This document shows positions 1 through 12,900 of a stretch of DNA of 64,000 bases, one piece after another (the first letter of the stretch is position 1; each line of letters begins with the position of its first letter). The notes below the pieces were generated by a model that had not been told where the DNA came from, did not search any database, and saw only the letters and a program-made list of their open reading frames with translations. The DNA lies in NCBI RefSeq assembly GCF_004664715.2, contig NC_051079.1, positions 59,078,660 through 59,142,659 on the forward strand. The letters run 5' to 3'. Origin of the DNA: Peromyscus leucopus. Lineage: Eukaryota > Chordata > Mammalia > Rodentia > Cricetidae. The translations under genes and the position numbers were made by a program.

Positions 1-1084
1 TGTAATATAAATATCACTAAGAGAAGTGAAATTATCAAAATGTAATGATATTATGATGAAATGGTAGGTTTAACATATAAATTTGTTCAATGTCATTTCA
101 ATATTAATTTATGCAATTATTTTAAAAATATCTTTGCTTAAAGATGGGCTGTGTTTCAGATGTTTCTAATAATTTAAGCCAGTTCTTAGGAACTAATACA
201 GGATGATTACAATATAGTGTTGCCCTTATCCCAAGGAGACCAATGATTGCATTTTTGTCTTTGCATATTATACCTAGATGGGTTTTTTAACACATTAAAG
301 ATACACGAAAGCCATTGAGTTAATGAGATATAGAGGGATAGGCAGAACATCTACATCTTTATTATATGTGCTGCTTTTGAGAACACAAATTTCTTGCATG
401 GGGAAGCTACAGAGTCATTAGTGTGTTTGTGGGTGCAGGGAAAAAGCATTTTTTTAAAAAGGTACTCTTTTAAAGGATGGGTAGGTTGCTTGAAGTCTGA
501 CAACTTCAGTTCTGGTCATACCAGTTCTGACTTTTTCAACCTGCGTCTCTGTGCCTTACTTACACCTCTGCTAATTCAGCTGCTGTCAACTGAAATACCA
601 AGACAGTCCAGGTGATGAACAGTTTAAGTATTTAATGGTTCAACCTGCATTTGAGAATCAGGTTCACTAATCCATTTGTCAAGAAACAAAACAACCTTTT
701 GTTACATTGAAGTTAAGTGTAATGAAAAAGCACCCTGGCTTTTCTAAGAAATCGGCAGGGAACACAGAACTGCCTCCTTTATTATCAGAAATGACATCAT
801 TGATTTTGAAGAGGTCGCTCAGTCCCAGGCATTACCATTCATCCCTTTCACACTAATGGCTACTGCCATGGAAGTGTGGCCATCAAGTAATCTAGTAAGT
901 TCCATATTAAACTGGTGGAGCTAAATAATGGTGACTGTTGTATGCATATTTGTTAAACAACAATAAAATGAATATGCAAATCAATAGGCAAATGAAATAA
1001 TTAACCCAAGAGCATATCAGAAATGATCTTTTAATAATTCATTTCCTGTTCTCTGGTAAAACTTTCAGATTAAGATAAAATTTG

Positions 1085-1243
1085 GCCAGACAGCTGTGGC
1101 ACGCACCTTTAATTCCAGCACTTGGGAGGCACAGCCAGGTGGATCTCTGTGAGTTTGAGGCCAGCCTGGTCTACAGAGTGAGATCTAGGACAGGCACCAA
1201 AACAACACAGAGAAACTCTGTCTCAAAAATAAATAGATAAAAA
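1085..1243 (+). mobile_element. B1 SINE
   Basis: 7SL-derived rodent SINE. It shows the left-end consensus (cacctttaattccagcac), gaggccagcctggtctacag, and the terminal actctgtctcaaaaa with A-rich tail. Body nearly full length with moderate divergence. It is antisense to Dcc. Confidence 0.93.
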
Positions 1244-1319
1244 TTGGAAATTTTAAAAAAAAATAGAACCTTTGATCCTTTAGGTGGCATATTATTTGAT
1301 CAATATATGCCTCAGAAGT

Positions 1320-1617
1320 TAGGACAAGAACTCAAACAGCAGGAACCAGAAGGCAGGAGCTGATGCAAATACCATGGGTGAGGCTTGCTTACTGGTTGGC
1401 TCCTTATGGCTTACTCAGTCAGCTTTCTTATAGTACCCAGGGATACCCAACCTCAGGGTGGCACCACCTACATTGAGCTGGGCCCTCCCTCATCAATCAT
1501 CAATCAAGAAAATGCATCACAGGCCAACCTGGTGGGGGAGATTTTCTCAATAGAGGTTCTCCTTTCCAAAACTACTCTAGTTTGTATCAAGTTGACATAA
1601 AACTAGATAGCTAACAA
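1320..1617 (-). mobile_element. Rodent MaLR-type LTR fragment
   Basis: The plus strand reads as the reverse complement of a very common rodent LTR: ggcaggagctgatgcaaa, tggcaccaccta, gggccctccctcatcaatc and finally gtatcaagttgacataaaac, which on the minus strand is the LTR 5' end. It is truncated at its 3' end near 1320. The family name is from memory and not certain. Confidence 0.7.
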
Positions 1618-2354
1618 AGTTAAGTGAATGTGCATCTCAATGAAACTTAATATGGTATTCTTTAAAATACAGAAAAAGAAAACCCAATTCATATTTTTAA
1701 AAATTCGTGAGGCATTTGTTTACATAGTAATCTCCATTGTGTGTGACCCTTCAACTTATCAATATAAAAATAAAATAGAAAATATCTCTATGATGGCTAC
1801 TGCCTCAGCAAAAATGCCAAATGGTCTGTCAGTTGATTTGTCTGAAAGCTGAGAAATGCTTAGATAGATGGAACTTGAGTTTCAATATGAAAAAGGGGCG
1901 GGTGGTAAAAAAAATGACAATGGGATTTGTTACTATTTTATCCAGGAATAATATTTAAGTATTTGTAGCAGATAGGATTAACTCTTCCTCATTGCATTCA
2001 GATTAGATACGTCATATAATAATTGGTCCTCTGAAATGATGAATTATTAGATGTTATATAAATGACCTACCTCCACAAAATTTTCAGTGTATCTGAAATT
2101 TCCAATTGAAATCAGAAGATAATTTTAGGAAAAGTGTTTGGGAAAGACAATGATAATAGTCAATTCTGTCTATTTCATATGATAAGTTTTCCAATAAAAA
2201 GAGTGACAGTTTAGACAACTTGGGGAAAAACTAATGAATACCATCAGGTTCTCGGTTGAAAGGCGGCACAGAAACAAAGTAAACCTATTGTTATCTCTAC
2301 ATCAGATGATATTGAGAATAAAGGCAGATTATTTGAAGCATAGATTCTTCATGC

Positions 2355-2512
2355 TTTGGTTTGTTTGGGTTTTGAGACAAGGTACTACTCCATAGCTCTG
2401 AATGACCGGCAACTCATTATGAATGCTAGATTGAAACTCCTGAAATTATAATCCAGTCTGGCCTCAAAGGCATGAGAGTCATCTTTACACTGCCTCCAAG
2501 TGCCATACTATG
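2355..2512 (-). mobile_element. Degraded B1-like SINE
   Basis: Contains ttttgagacaaggtactact followed by an instance of ctggcctcaaaggcat and gcctccaagtgccatacta, the decayed reverse complement of B1. It is much more diverged than the other B1 copies. Confidence 0.6.
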
Positions 2513-3101
2513 CTTTTTAAGGAGATTAAAGTCAGAGGACTTGGGGAGAAGAGATATAAAACTTAAGTTTGGTTTCAAAGGAAGCTAAACTTAGGGTACT
2601 CTCATACTTAGACATGCTATTAACTGACAATGTTTCTTCTAAAGTCATCCAATCTGTGCAACCTTGGCTTAGTTTTGTCTATTATTTAAATTAATACTAG
2701 TTAATTGTAAAATATGTGCCTCACATCATGATTTGAATTTACTCTGTGTTTAGCATCTATTTCTGCATGGTTCCAGAACGATGCTGCTAGATAATTAGAG
2801 GCTTTATTTGATTGCCAGCCAACCTTGGGGGCTGAGATAAGGGCTCATTTTTGTAATTCCAATTTTTGCCTGAAACCTTTCAATAATAAATGCACTCTAT
2901 AACTTTAGATTGAGAAAAAATAATTACATTTGGAAATGCCCCAAATTTTCAAGTTAGTTAACTAAAGTTTACTGAGGTATCAGCTTTGGTCTGTTGACAA
3001 ATTGCAGTTCTTCCAAGTTGTTGGTTTTTAGAGAGAAATACATAATTTTGAGATAGAGAATCTTCCAGATAGGTTCAGTGTGGGGACAGTAGTAAGGTAG
3101 G

Positions 3102-3400
3102 TGTATTCATTACTTTTCTGTTGTTGATAACAAAATATCAGACATTAAATAGATGAATTATACATTTTTTATTACAGTTTCAGAAGTTTCAGTATGTCAG
3201 TACTTGAGCAGAATATCATGGAGAATAGAACTTGGGGGTGGAGGAGAGCTGAAATAGAGACCAGTGCAGGGTCCATCAAGAGATAACACACTCACAAGGT
3301 TCTACCCCAGTTACCTATTTTATCCAGCTCAGTTCTACCTCCTCCTTCTAGAACTGTCAAAACTGGTGCCACCCTCTGAGGAAGGGGTACTCAAATCATG
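3102..3400 (-). mobile_element. Old MaLR (ORR1-like) LTR fragment
   Basis: Begins tgtattcattacttttctgt with gataacaaaatatcaga, the reverse complement of the usual ORR1 3' end (acaagaaaagtaactaataca type). Homology becomes weak after about 3250. Likely truncated. Confidence 0.5.
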
Positions 3401-3887
3401 AGCCAGTGAGGGAGGGGTGTTACTTATCCCAGTCCAAGCATTGGGAATCTTCACTCTCCTTTCTTAGCACATGTGGATCGGACTCACCTTCTATTACCTA
3501 CACCTTTGGGTTCCAAATACCTACAGGATAGGTAAACTGGTCTCCTAGGGGCTGATCTAATGCTCAACTTCTGCCAGGGACCTAATTCCACAGAGATTAT
3601 AGACCACTTTAAGTCAAGATTTATTTATTTTTCTTTGTGTCTCTCCCCATAGCATGAAACTCAATACCCAGATGTAGCATTGTAAAGTAGTCAACAGCCA
3701 TAGATCGCTTCAAATCACAGAGTCATTTCCCTGTGTGGTTCTGTGTATATAACAGCTTTTATAAACTTCAGGGTATTTTGGAAAGTAGGAGTAATTAAAT
3801 AATTCATTGACCTTACCATTTTCCCATTATCTATCATCTTCCAGTACCCAATTTTACTTTCCTAGACCATTTAAAGGCCATGATTAT

Positions 3888-4306
3888 GATGGTTAGTTTC
3901 AGTTGTTGGCTTGATGATTACAATGCAGAACCACCTAGGATGGCAATCAGAGTGAGGACTCCCCTAGATTACATCGGACTATGGCCCTGTCTGTGAAATA
4001 TTTTCTTAATTGGGTTAGTTGATGTAGGAAAACCCACTCTGAATGTCTGTCTTAAGCACTATTTCATCGGCTGGGCTTTGCACTAAATGAAACGTAGAGA
4101 GCAAGCAGGCATTCAATTGTATGCTAAACCTCTGTTCGCTGCTCTTGTCTATGGATATAATGTGACTACTTTTATCATATGCCCATTGCTGTTCTCCCCC
4201 TCTATAACAGAACGTAACATGAAATCATGAGCCCAATAAGCCCTTGCTCCCTTATGTTGCTGTGTGGGAATATTTTACTAGAGCAATAGGTAAAGAAACT
4301 AAGATG
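3888..4306 (+). mobile_element. MaLR (ORR1/MLT-like) LTR
   Basis: Begins gatggttagtttcagttgtt followed by aaccacctaggatgg, then cttaattgggttagttgatg and a 3' end gagcaataggtaaagaaact. The order and spacing fit an ORR1-type solo LTR of about 420 bp, sense on the plus strand. It is well diverged. Confidence 0.65.
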
Positions 4307-6262
4307 GCAAGCCTCCTTGTTTTCCAGACATTTCAACACTCTTGACCTCTTTCCCCCTCAAAGTATCCAACAGAATAAACACCAATTCTTTGCCCACACC
4401 ATACCAGCAATTAAGTAGCCAGTCATGGAAAGAAGAATAAATATAATTGTAGTGTTAACTTTCACTTTAAATATTGCTATAATCTTGAGTACTCAGTGAG
4501 TATTGCCCAACAGTTACAGCCACATAGAAAAGATAAATAAAGGATTGATCATTAACTTTAGATAACCACTTACACTCTTTTCCTACCTTCAAATACTCAC
4601 TACTTTCTTGTGCAAGCCATTATAATGTGATGGCGACCTTTGCTTGGACCGGTCATCTTCCTAGATTCAAAGGAACTAGTGTCTACACTCCTCTTTGCTC
4701 TTGCTTCACGTAGCAAGACTGAACTGTGTCTCTCTTGATTTACTAGGTTTGTGCCATCTTGTCTACCAATAGGACTGCATACTTACATTCTTTCAGTTTA
4801 TTTTCTGCATAGTTAATTTCCCACTACTGTATTATTTCTAGAAATTGTAGTGTGTCACAAGTTTGTAATCAAAACAAGCAAAATGATCAAAGCAATGAAA
4901 GTTCTTTCAATTGTTTTATTCCCTTTTCGTTATCCAAAAATTTCTCTCCACATATAAGAAAAACAACCCCAAACCAACATTCACTGTTCAGTCTTTAAAC
5001 ACTATGTCCATTTTTAGCTCCTTTCCATGGAAGTAATTTTATTGTTGTTATTTATCTCTGTCCATCATCAGCCCAGGGCAGGGTTAATAGTTCCCAACTT
5101 CTGTGAAATTTATCTATTAGCTACTGTAAGCCATCTCACCTTTTTTACTCATAGTTTCTCATTCTAGATGACCAATCTCCATGTGTAACTTGTGTCAAAT
5201 TTTGTCTTCAGCACGTTTTCACTTGGAGCTAGTTTTATTTGCAACACTTTACTCTGAGTATGCACAAAGCCATTCCCCACACTACTGATGTGTTAGCCAC
5301 TTTGTCACCTCTTTCTACATCCTCAAAGCCACAGCCTAACACATTAGTGTCCCTAAATTTTTCACAGAACTTCTCGCTCTCTTGTGTTAATTGTTCAACT
5401 GTTTACAATTCTGTTTCCCTGTACCAGATATAAATAAACTCTAGGAAATAATGATGTTTGATTGCCTTTCTGAAAAGCTTTTCCAACAAAATAAAAGCTA
5501 AGAGTTGATATTCCAGTGATTTATTTCCTAAGCAGCACTTAACAGATTCTACGGCATAAAGGAAGTGATAGTCGCATTCAGAGCACATGGCCAGCCGCAG
5601 AACACCTGCTGCACTTCAGCGACTTCCACTCTTAGTTGCTCATTGAACCTGAGTCAGTAAAGTTGATTCCAATTAGTCTTATTAGTGTGTTAAATCTCAC
5701 AGATAAAATACTTGCATTTTTACAGTTTAAACATATTTAATACTACGCCAGTAGATATTTTTATATAGGTGAACATTTTACAATTTCTAAAATCGAATCA
5801 CAGAGTGATTTCACCTACTGGCAGGATTGAACCTATTCATGTTCTCTGACTAATCAACCATTCCAACTATAAGGGCAACTTCCATGAGCTAAATTAAAAT
5901 CAGAGACCTTATCAATAGATCTAGGTTCATTTAATTTAAGCCTATTATTAATCCTCCCTCTTTTAAAAAATGTATGACTTGAAGGAAATCTCATTAAATC
6001 TCATGGAAAGGCTAAAGTCAGCTCTGACTGCAGAGCCAACCAAAAATGAGAACCTTAGAAATGTATGTGATGAAGTTTAAACTACAGGTGATAAGAGAAT
6101 AAAACCAAAAACTCCAACGGGAGTGATTCTCTTATATATTTTAATCTCTTTGTCAAAATCCCTGTGTACATATACTAATACATATATTAATGTATACATA
6201 CTAAATAGCAAAGCACATATACAAGTCTGCAAAGGGCAAAAATGTATCAATCTTACAGCGAC

Positions 6263-6268
<6 letters not shown>

Positions 6269-6319
<51 letters not shown>
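6269..6319 (+). repeat. (TG)n microsatellite
   Basis: About 25 perfect TG units, directly abutting the 5' end of the ERV remnant that follows. His/Thr-rich open frames across it are artefacts of the repeat. Confidence 0.97.
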
Positions 6320-6320
<1 letters not shown>

Positions 6321-6599
6321 TGGGTAGCCATTCCAGCTTCGATCTGGAAGTTCCAACCCCCATTGAGGCTTGGTAACTGTCATGCCTACAAGGTGGGGCC
6401 AAGAGAGGACCCTGAAGACCCGAGACCCGGATGCACTGCCTCTCTTGGTTCCTGGACCCTGGACCCAGAGAACACCACCGGATTGTGCTATGTCTTTCCC
6501 AGACCCTGCAACCAACCTATCCCTTCATTTGTAAGTCATGCCACTAAATAAACCTCCCTTTTAACTATGTGGAGTGGCCTTAATAATTTCACCAATATC
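6319..6599 (+). mobile_element. ERV LTR (probable class II)
   Basis: GC-richer block unlike its surroundings: ccattccagcttcgatctgg, cctggaccctggacccagag, a polyadenylation signal AATAAA at about 6546, and a U5-like end tttcaccaatat at 6587-6598. A candidate primer-binding site follows at once (next entry). The TG start at the edge of the microsatellite is approximate and no target duplication could be fixed. Confidence 0.65.
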
Positions 6600-6616
6600 T
6601 GGCACTCACATTGGGC
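6600..6616 (+). promoter_or_regulatory. tRNA-Lys-like retroviral primer-binding site (decayed)
   Basis: tggcactcacattgggc directly follows the LTR end and resembles the tRNA-Lys primer site TGGCGCCCAACGTGGGGC of class II ERVs; part of the difference is what CpG decay would give. The position is right for a primer site, but the identification rests on a short imperfect match. Confidence 0.5.
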
Positions 6617-6880
6617 AAATTCCAAAGGCCTGGGTGTCTCCCACCCTCAGGTTCCTCCCAGACTGGCAGGCACTTTAAACTGAAGGTTACCACTTGCAGA
6701 GTTCCTTAAAACCAGGAAAAACCTACAGGGTTCCATTCCTAAAAAGGAGCTAATCCGGTCTCAGTTCTGTGGCAAGTTTAGCCCCCAGACCAGCGAACCC
6801 GCTGTGAGTGGGGTGTTCACCCTCCTCCCTGAATGCCGGCTCCCCACCCTAGCCCGAGGCTTCCACAGTTTCACCAATAT
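6617..6880 (+). mobile_element. ERV internal remnant ending in a repeat of the LTR 3' tip
   Basis: About 260 bp of GC-rich sequence after the primer-site motif, with no coding capacity that I can identify. It ends at 6869-6880 with tttcaccaatat, the same 12 bases found at the LTR end (6587-6598). This looks like the leader of an internally deleted provirus whose 3' LTR survives only as its last bases; that is inference. Confidence 0.45.
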
Positions 6881-7058
6881 ATATGTATGAATGTATATAT
6901 TTAAGTGTATGAAACGTGAATAATAAGAAGATGCCACAAAAAATTTTCCAAGTCCTGCTTGCACTAATCAAAAGTTCACACTGACATTGAGATTTAACCA
7001 TGCCTGAAAGTCATTAAAACTTATAGTAGATATCATAAGGAAATCTGTAGGAACTGTA

Positions 7059-7082
7059 AAAAAAAAAAAAAAAAAAAAAAAA
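7059..7082 (+). repeat. Poly(A) tract
   Basis: About 24 A residues with no SINE or L1 body that I recognise immediately before it; it may be the tail of an unrecognised retrocopy. Confidence 0.8.
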
Positions 7083-7564
7083 CAAAAACCTCTTGGATTC
7101 TACTTTCCTCAGCAGCAATTGGCTACCTCTGGTTCTTCATCTAGATTGGGCCCATTTGTAATTTCTCCTGTATACATTGTAACATCAACAATTGTCATAC
7201 TGGTCTTGTTTTGACAATTATATTGTTGAAATTTCATTAGTATATTTCCTCTGTCATGCCTAGGAGACACTATCTAGTTATGTATCCTGACCTTCGGGTT
7301 CTTAAAATCTTTGTGCTCCTTAGTGGATAGTTTTCCCTAGCCTTAGGTATAAGGATTGATTTGCCCTGGATACATAGACATATATTCACATGCAAGAATG
7401 ATTTATTTATGTGATACATTTATTAATTTGATTACTAAATTAAAGAAGAGATTATTAATTTGTAAGGGTGCATGGGAAGAATGTGAGAGTAGGAGAGGAA
7501 GTCAAAAGGGTATAAATTCTACAGATACACTGCTCATCAATGTACGCCTTCAAAAATATTTTGT

Positions 7565-9690
7565 TCATTGTTGAAAAAACTGTGGGGTAAGGGGAACACT
7601 CATCCATTGCTAGTAGAAGTACAAATTTTTACAGCCATTATAGAAATCAGTATGGTGGTTCCTCAGGAAGGTGGTAATAGATTTGACTCAAGAACCGCCT
7701 ATACACGTCTCTAGCCATATATCCAAATATTCTACATCTACTACAGAGTCACTTGCTCAGTCATGTTCCTTGCTGCTCTAGTTATAACAGCTAGAAATTG
7801 GAAACAGCCTAGATATTCGTCAATAGATGAATGGATAAAGAAAATGTGATACACTTGCACAATGGAATATTATTCAGATGTTAAAAAATATCATAAAATT
7901 CTCAGGTAAATGGGTAAAACTAGGAGAACAAACAAACACAGACCCAAAATGACAAATATGATAGGAATTCTCTTCTATGTGGATGTGAGCTTTTAAGCCT
8001 TTTTTAGGCATGATACAACCTGAATAACCACAGCGGTTAGGTATGGAGTAAAAAACTAAGAAGGAGTGAAGGATCACCCAAGAAAGAGGAAATAGAATAT
8101 ATAATTAAGGAGAAACTGGAGCCTGCAATAGGAGGATCAAATGGAGAAGGTGAGAGGAAAGGGGGTTAGCAGAGGGAATGTGAGAAAGGACAGGTAACAC
8201 TGAGGGCCATTTGAGGCGTCATGTGAGAAAACTCGTACTGTAGAAGCTTCCAAATATATATGTGTGTGTGTGAAAGAAATGTAAATGAAATCAAAGAACA
8301 AGGAAGACAAAGCCCAAGTGAAAATTTCAAGTGCCAGGAATGGGTTATATATAATTGGCAAAAGGGGTCTATGGAACTCCCAGACAACTAAGACTATTGC
8401 CAAAACTATTGGTTTATCTCCAGAAACTAAGGGTAAGGCCCCATTGCTGGAAAAAAAAAAAAACTATATATCTCATTGAACATGGAGAAGTTGAGCTGGT
8501 ACTACTTGAACCCACTCTGTGCCCCCCCTGCCTCACTGACTAATGTTCATGATACTGGAAGATATGCTACATGGCTTCTGGGATGAAAAAGATAAACACC
8601 AAGTCTGTTCTATACTGGTGATCTGCCTGAATGATACACGACGGCAGTAGTGGCACAAATGTTGTAGGAGTAACCAACCACCATCTGATTGGACTTAAGA
8701 CCCACTTCATGAGATGACATCCATCCTTGACACTACTCGTGTGTCCAAAAATCTGAGAGTGGATACTTAGTGTACCTAGGATAAAAATCAAATACTACTG
8801 TTCTGATAAAAGAACATAGCAATAAAATGACTCCTAAGGACATTTTGCTATACCCATAAACCAGTCTTTCTCACTCAGCCATCATCAGAGGAGCCTTCTC
8901 CTGCAGGAGATGATAACTAGTAGAAGTACTTACAGTTGAACAATGTACAGAAACTGCGAGACCTTAGAACACTCAGTCCTAAATGGGATGTCTTCATCAA
9001 ACCACTCCCCTCAGAGTTCAAGGAGCTATTCACAACAGGAGATAGAAAGAGTATACGATCCAGAGGGGATGGACAACACTAAGGACACAGTGTATTCCAG
9101 GAACAATAGGATTGACAGAAGAATTAACTCACAGAGACTGTGACATTATGCACAGGGCCTGCACAGATCGAAAAAAAGAATGGGTCCCAACTCTGTGACT
9201 GGAAAGTGAACATGAACCTCATTCCCAGATAAGAAGTTATCTTCAACTGACAGCTGCTTACAAATACGTAAACCACACTTGTGGGTAGAGCTCATGCCGG
9301 ATAGTACATGACCAAAGCAAAACAAACTCAGTTGTGTTTTTGTAGATTTTCTTTGTCATATCCTGCTTTGTTGGACACCTTTTTTTCACTGTTCTTTTGT
9401 TTACATATTTTGGTTCCCAATTTTTTGTTTGTACAGGTTTTATTTTTGTGTGTGTGTATGTTTCTCTCTGTGTGTATTTGTACTCTTTCACTATTTTATT
9501 TGTTTATTTATTTACTTCTGGCTTGTTTGCTTTTTTTTTTATTTGCCTGTTTATTTTCTAAAGACAGAGAAAAAGAAAGCATGGAGTAAGATGGTTGGTG
9601 TGGTGAGGTCAGAAGGATAGGGAAGGAGAAGTAGGAGCAGATCATAATATAGTCTATGAATTTGCAATTAAAATTTAAAATTAAAAAAAG
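7565..9690 (+). mobile_element. L1 (LINE-1) 3' end: ORF2 tail plus 3' UTR
   Basis: 5'-truncated, decayed L1 of about 2.1 kb. From 7590 it matches the ORF2 C-terminal region (gggaacactcatccattgct; tggaaacagcctagatat; aatggaatattattcag). The 3' UTR of an old rodent Lx-type L1 follows (ctactgtagaagcttcc; ctatacccataaaccag; agaagttatcttcaactgac) to an AT-rich tail near 9690. The 8811-9240 part is homologous to 61580-62020. Many stops; no functional reverse transcriptase. Confidence 0.85.
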
Positions 9691-10032
9691 ATTACTAAAC
9701 TGAATATTTTCTTAACTTTGTCTGAATTAGAATGGTACAGTCAAATACTAGATTTATTCCTCTATTAGTAAATGCAGATAAGAGAAATAGGCTTACTTCA
9801 TGTTAGAATAACCCTTAAGTACTCTAATACCTACTAAATCAAATGTGCTTGTAGAAAAAAAATAGTCCTTACTTGGTGTGTATTAATCTGGTCAAAGAAC
9901 ATGTGTAACCAAATGCCACCGACTGTGTTGATTCATAACATTCCTTTATACAGACCAAGATTCTACTGGGCAGTATGGTGAGCAGAATATGTGCATAACA
10001 GCTAATAAAGTAACATACATTGGCCGACTTAC

Positions 10033-10082
10033 CCTTGAATTAACCACTTCCAGTGAGATGTTCTGTGGCGGAGCGCCCGGTA
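10033..10082 (-). CDS. Dcc: Dcc short exon: FN3-2/FN3-3 linker and start of FN3 domain 3
   Basis: Coding exon of only 50 bp, too short for simple ORF scans. The acceptor (cattcctttcag) ends at 10083 and the donor GTAAGT is at 10032-10027. TA completes the Val codon carried over from the previous exon; 16 codons follow, PGAPPQNISLEVVNSR, ending in phase 0. DCC as I remember it reads VPSAPPQNVSLEVVNSR at this place, so there are two apparent changes (Ser to Gly, Val to Ile), both mild. The residues are the interdomain linker and strand A of FN3-3. Since 50 is not a multiple of three, skipping this exon would shift the frame, so it should be constitutive unless spliced together with a neighbour. 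The next exon (SIKVSW in DCC) is not in the remaining 10 kb. Confidence 0.93.
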
Positions 10083-12744
10083 CTGAAAGGAATGAAACAA
10101 GGTGTGAAGGTTAGTTACTGCTGCCAAAGTCTTGAGAAAAGAAATTCCAGCCCACTGACAAAAAGAGAAAGTATCTTATTTCTCAGATTTAATAATGAAA
10201 ATTTAGTAAGATAATGCCAGTGGGTGGCCCTTCTCAATTTTCCTGGAGAGAGGAGAAATAAACATTTGTTTATTTGTGTCTCACGGGGTGGGTCAGTTAG
10301 TTATCCATCTATGCAGCCTTCAAAATTATTTTGCAAAAGAGCACCAGCTGTGGCAGCAAATACTGCCATCTAATTACAGCTCTGTGATAACCTTGCCGGC
10401 AGAACCTATGAAAACACAGGAGAGATTTTCTAGAGTGGCTTTTAAGGATTATCATACTGTGCTTTTCAGGATCTGCATGGTTTTATGGTGGAATATATCA
10501 TTGTAATAGAGACCTGGGTTGCTTAATTCCTATAATGCAATCGTTATTGTCTCCTAGAGGGTGAACAAAAGGAAATGAGACCTCACTTTTTTTTTTTTTT
10601 TAGCTATTTATAATAAAACTTGTATGTCATAGAAGCAAGCAGGTTCCCCGATAGTGTTTGGCCCATAGATTCTATTAACAAAAGACAGTTAATTTTTCTT
10701 TGGGCATTTTCAAGCTATTTTATTATTTTTCCTGTATTTAAAATTTCTTAGACATTTATGGTAAAAAGAATATATACAGCGCCCTGTTGATAGTTGTAAT
10801 GAAGATGTACTGTATCCAGAGTGTAAGTCTCTTGCCGTGCAAGCAATTTGAAGACAACCATTGAATAAATAGCTGTTATGTGTCCAGAAAGGTTCTAGAT
10901 GTCAGGGTTGAATTGCAAATAAATAAAGCTCTTTATACACCATAGGCTCGGAAACAGAATTCAATAACCTCTTAGCTTCGTTCATTTATTAAATGTTATT
11001 TTTTCTTGTGACACATTGGTGAGTGAGATACACTACTTGTACATTTTCACAACTCCCTGGGCCATTCTGTGGCCACGCTTCTGTTTCTTTCCAAGTAAAC
11101 TGGATGGTATCCTTAGTTTTTTACTTAATACAGCAACTGACTCTGAATTTAGTTATGCCTTATACTGATTTTTGCCTGTAAATTATTCACCATCAGGGCA
11201 TGCTGTATTCCTGGCTAATTTCTGTCTTCTTGAAACTGACAACCAATTAATATGTATTGAATCAGTGACTAAATGAGAAATGAAGACCTACTTAAGGATT
11301 GGTTCCTAGATCTTTATTAGCATGATGGAAATTGCAATAATTTGTTTTGCTTTGATTTAAACTTCTTATCTTAGTACTTGGTAGAGATTGTAGCCAATGT
11401 ATTCTGTGATAAAATATGAAGCATGCGTTAATGAATTAAGTCACTAAGCAATCTTTAATAATATTCCTTTATTTAGTGAACACCTCAGATATTTTAGTTA
11501 ATACTATGACTTTTAACTGAGCATAAAATCCCACTTTCATGTGGCCAAATATTTTCCAAATTTTAATGTTATATCATCAATACAGAGGATACTGTTAGAT
11601 TTATGTGCAAATTCATGAAGCAGATGTTGAAACAGTAGATTAATTTATAGAAATGTTACGACAGTGTAATAAAAGTCATTTTAAATTCACAAGTTTAGAT
11701 ACAAATTTTGCATTTCCAGTGTTTAAACTGAAGTATAAGTTGAAATTTATTATATATTAATTTGTTTTACTTAATTTGTCTGGTTGTAACTAACCTACTT
11801 ATGGCAGCAACTGCATTTTCAACTTTTACCTTTGGTGAAAATTAAAGTATAACATTACCTCATATAATTTCAAAAACTTCAGAAATATGTTTTATTTTAA
11901 AACCAAACTTGGAAAACTATCTCAGTTATGGTTTGAATCTGTAGCAACTGCCAATGATGCAATTTTGGAGGAAATACAGAGTGTGTTACATATCTTTATG
12001 TAGTTGGGAGCATGTTTGTAAGTGAAGTGATATCTTCAAATGCCACTTTTGTTATTTAAGAGTAGCTAATTTGCAGTTTCTAGTATGCCAAAAACAGACT
12101 AAGGAGATCAATAGTATAACTACCATAATTCTAGAGGTATCAAAATTATAATGAAACTCCCAAAGTCTTTAATTGTGTTGACATGTTTTGTTACTTTTCC
12201 AACAATAGAAAACTCTTACTTTCCATTGATAGCATACTGGCTATTTTGTTGCAGGCAAATGGAGAATTCTGTTCCAGTATTTCAGTTATCCATCAACAAT
12301 AGATAGGATGGAATACTGAGTAGAAGTGAACACATTACATACCCCCCATGCCTCTTCTTGATCTTCCATAGTTTCATAGAGTGATAAGGACATGTTTATC
12401 TTCCAAATGTTAAGATACCACCACCAACACATTATTAAACTGATCAGAGATTGTCAAATACTCCTTTCAATATGGTAGAGCCTACTGCTGTTTACACATT
12501 ATGATGAGGGTAGATTAGGTTCCCAAACTTCTTAAGTCCTCAATAACTGAGGCATTTGAATTTAATCTTTGAGAAATACATGCTGTCATGTTAAAAAAAA
12601 TCATTGACTAAAGTAACTCATGATTGAATGTATCTCTTTTAAAAACATACTAATCTGAGATATTTTTCACCAAGTGAGAAATACTTCCATGCTAAATCCC
12701 ACCTGTTTACTTCTTAGATCACATGACTTGACTCTGCTATCATT

Positions 12745-12900
12745 TTGTTGGTTAATTGGTTGATTGGTTGGTTGGTTGGCTGTTTTTTGTTTTGTCATTT
12801 AAGTCTGTCCCTGTGTATCTAGCAAGGCCCCAAACTCACTATCTTCAAATCTCCACCTCCAAAGTTCTGGAATTACAGGCACATATCACACACCCCTGTT
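12745..12900 (-). mobile_element. Ancient B1/B4-like SINE
   Basis: A weak reverse-complement B1 pattern: caaggccccaaactcactat, ctccaaagttctggaattac, aggcacatatcac. It is strongly diverged and is the only element I recognise in the 5.4 kb Dcc intron. Confidence 0.55.

Larger units (their letters stand above)
1..10032 (-). other. Dcc: Dcc intron downstream of the 50 bp exon (partial)
   Basis: Intron on the minus strand, beginning at its GTAAGT donor (10032) and running past the window edge. Repeats are listed separately. The intervals 1-1080, 1620-2350, 2515-3100, 3490-3885 and 4310-6260 hold nothing I can identify beyond AT-rich sequence; open frames in them are short and look random. No exon matching the rest of FN3-3 was found on the minus strand. 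Confidence 0.8.

Noticed and set aside
6077..6551. Open frames of His-Thr or Cys-Val repeats
   Set aside because: They are translations of the (TG)n microsatellite and the adjoining ERV LTR.
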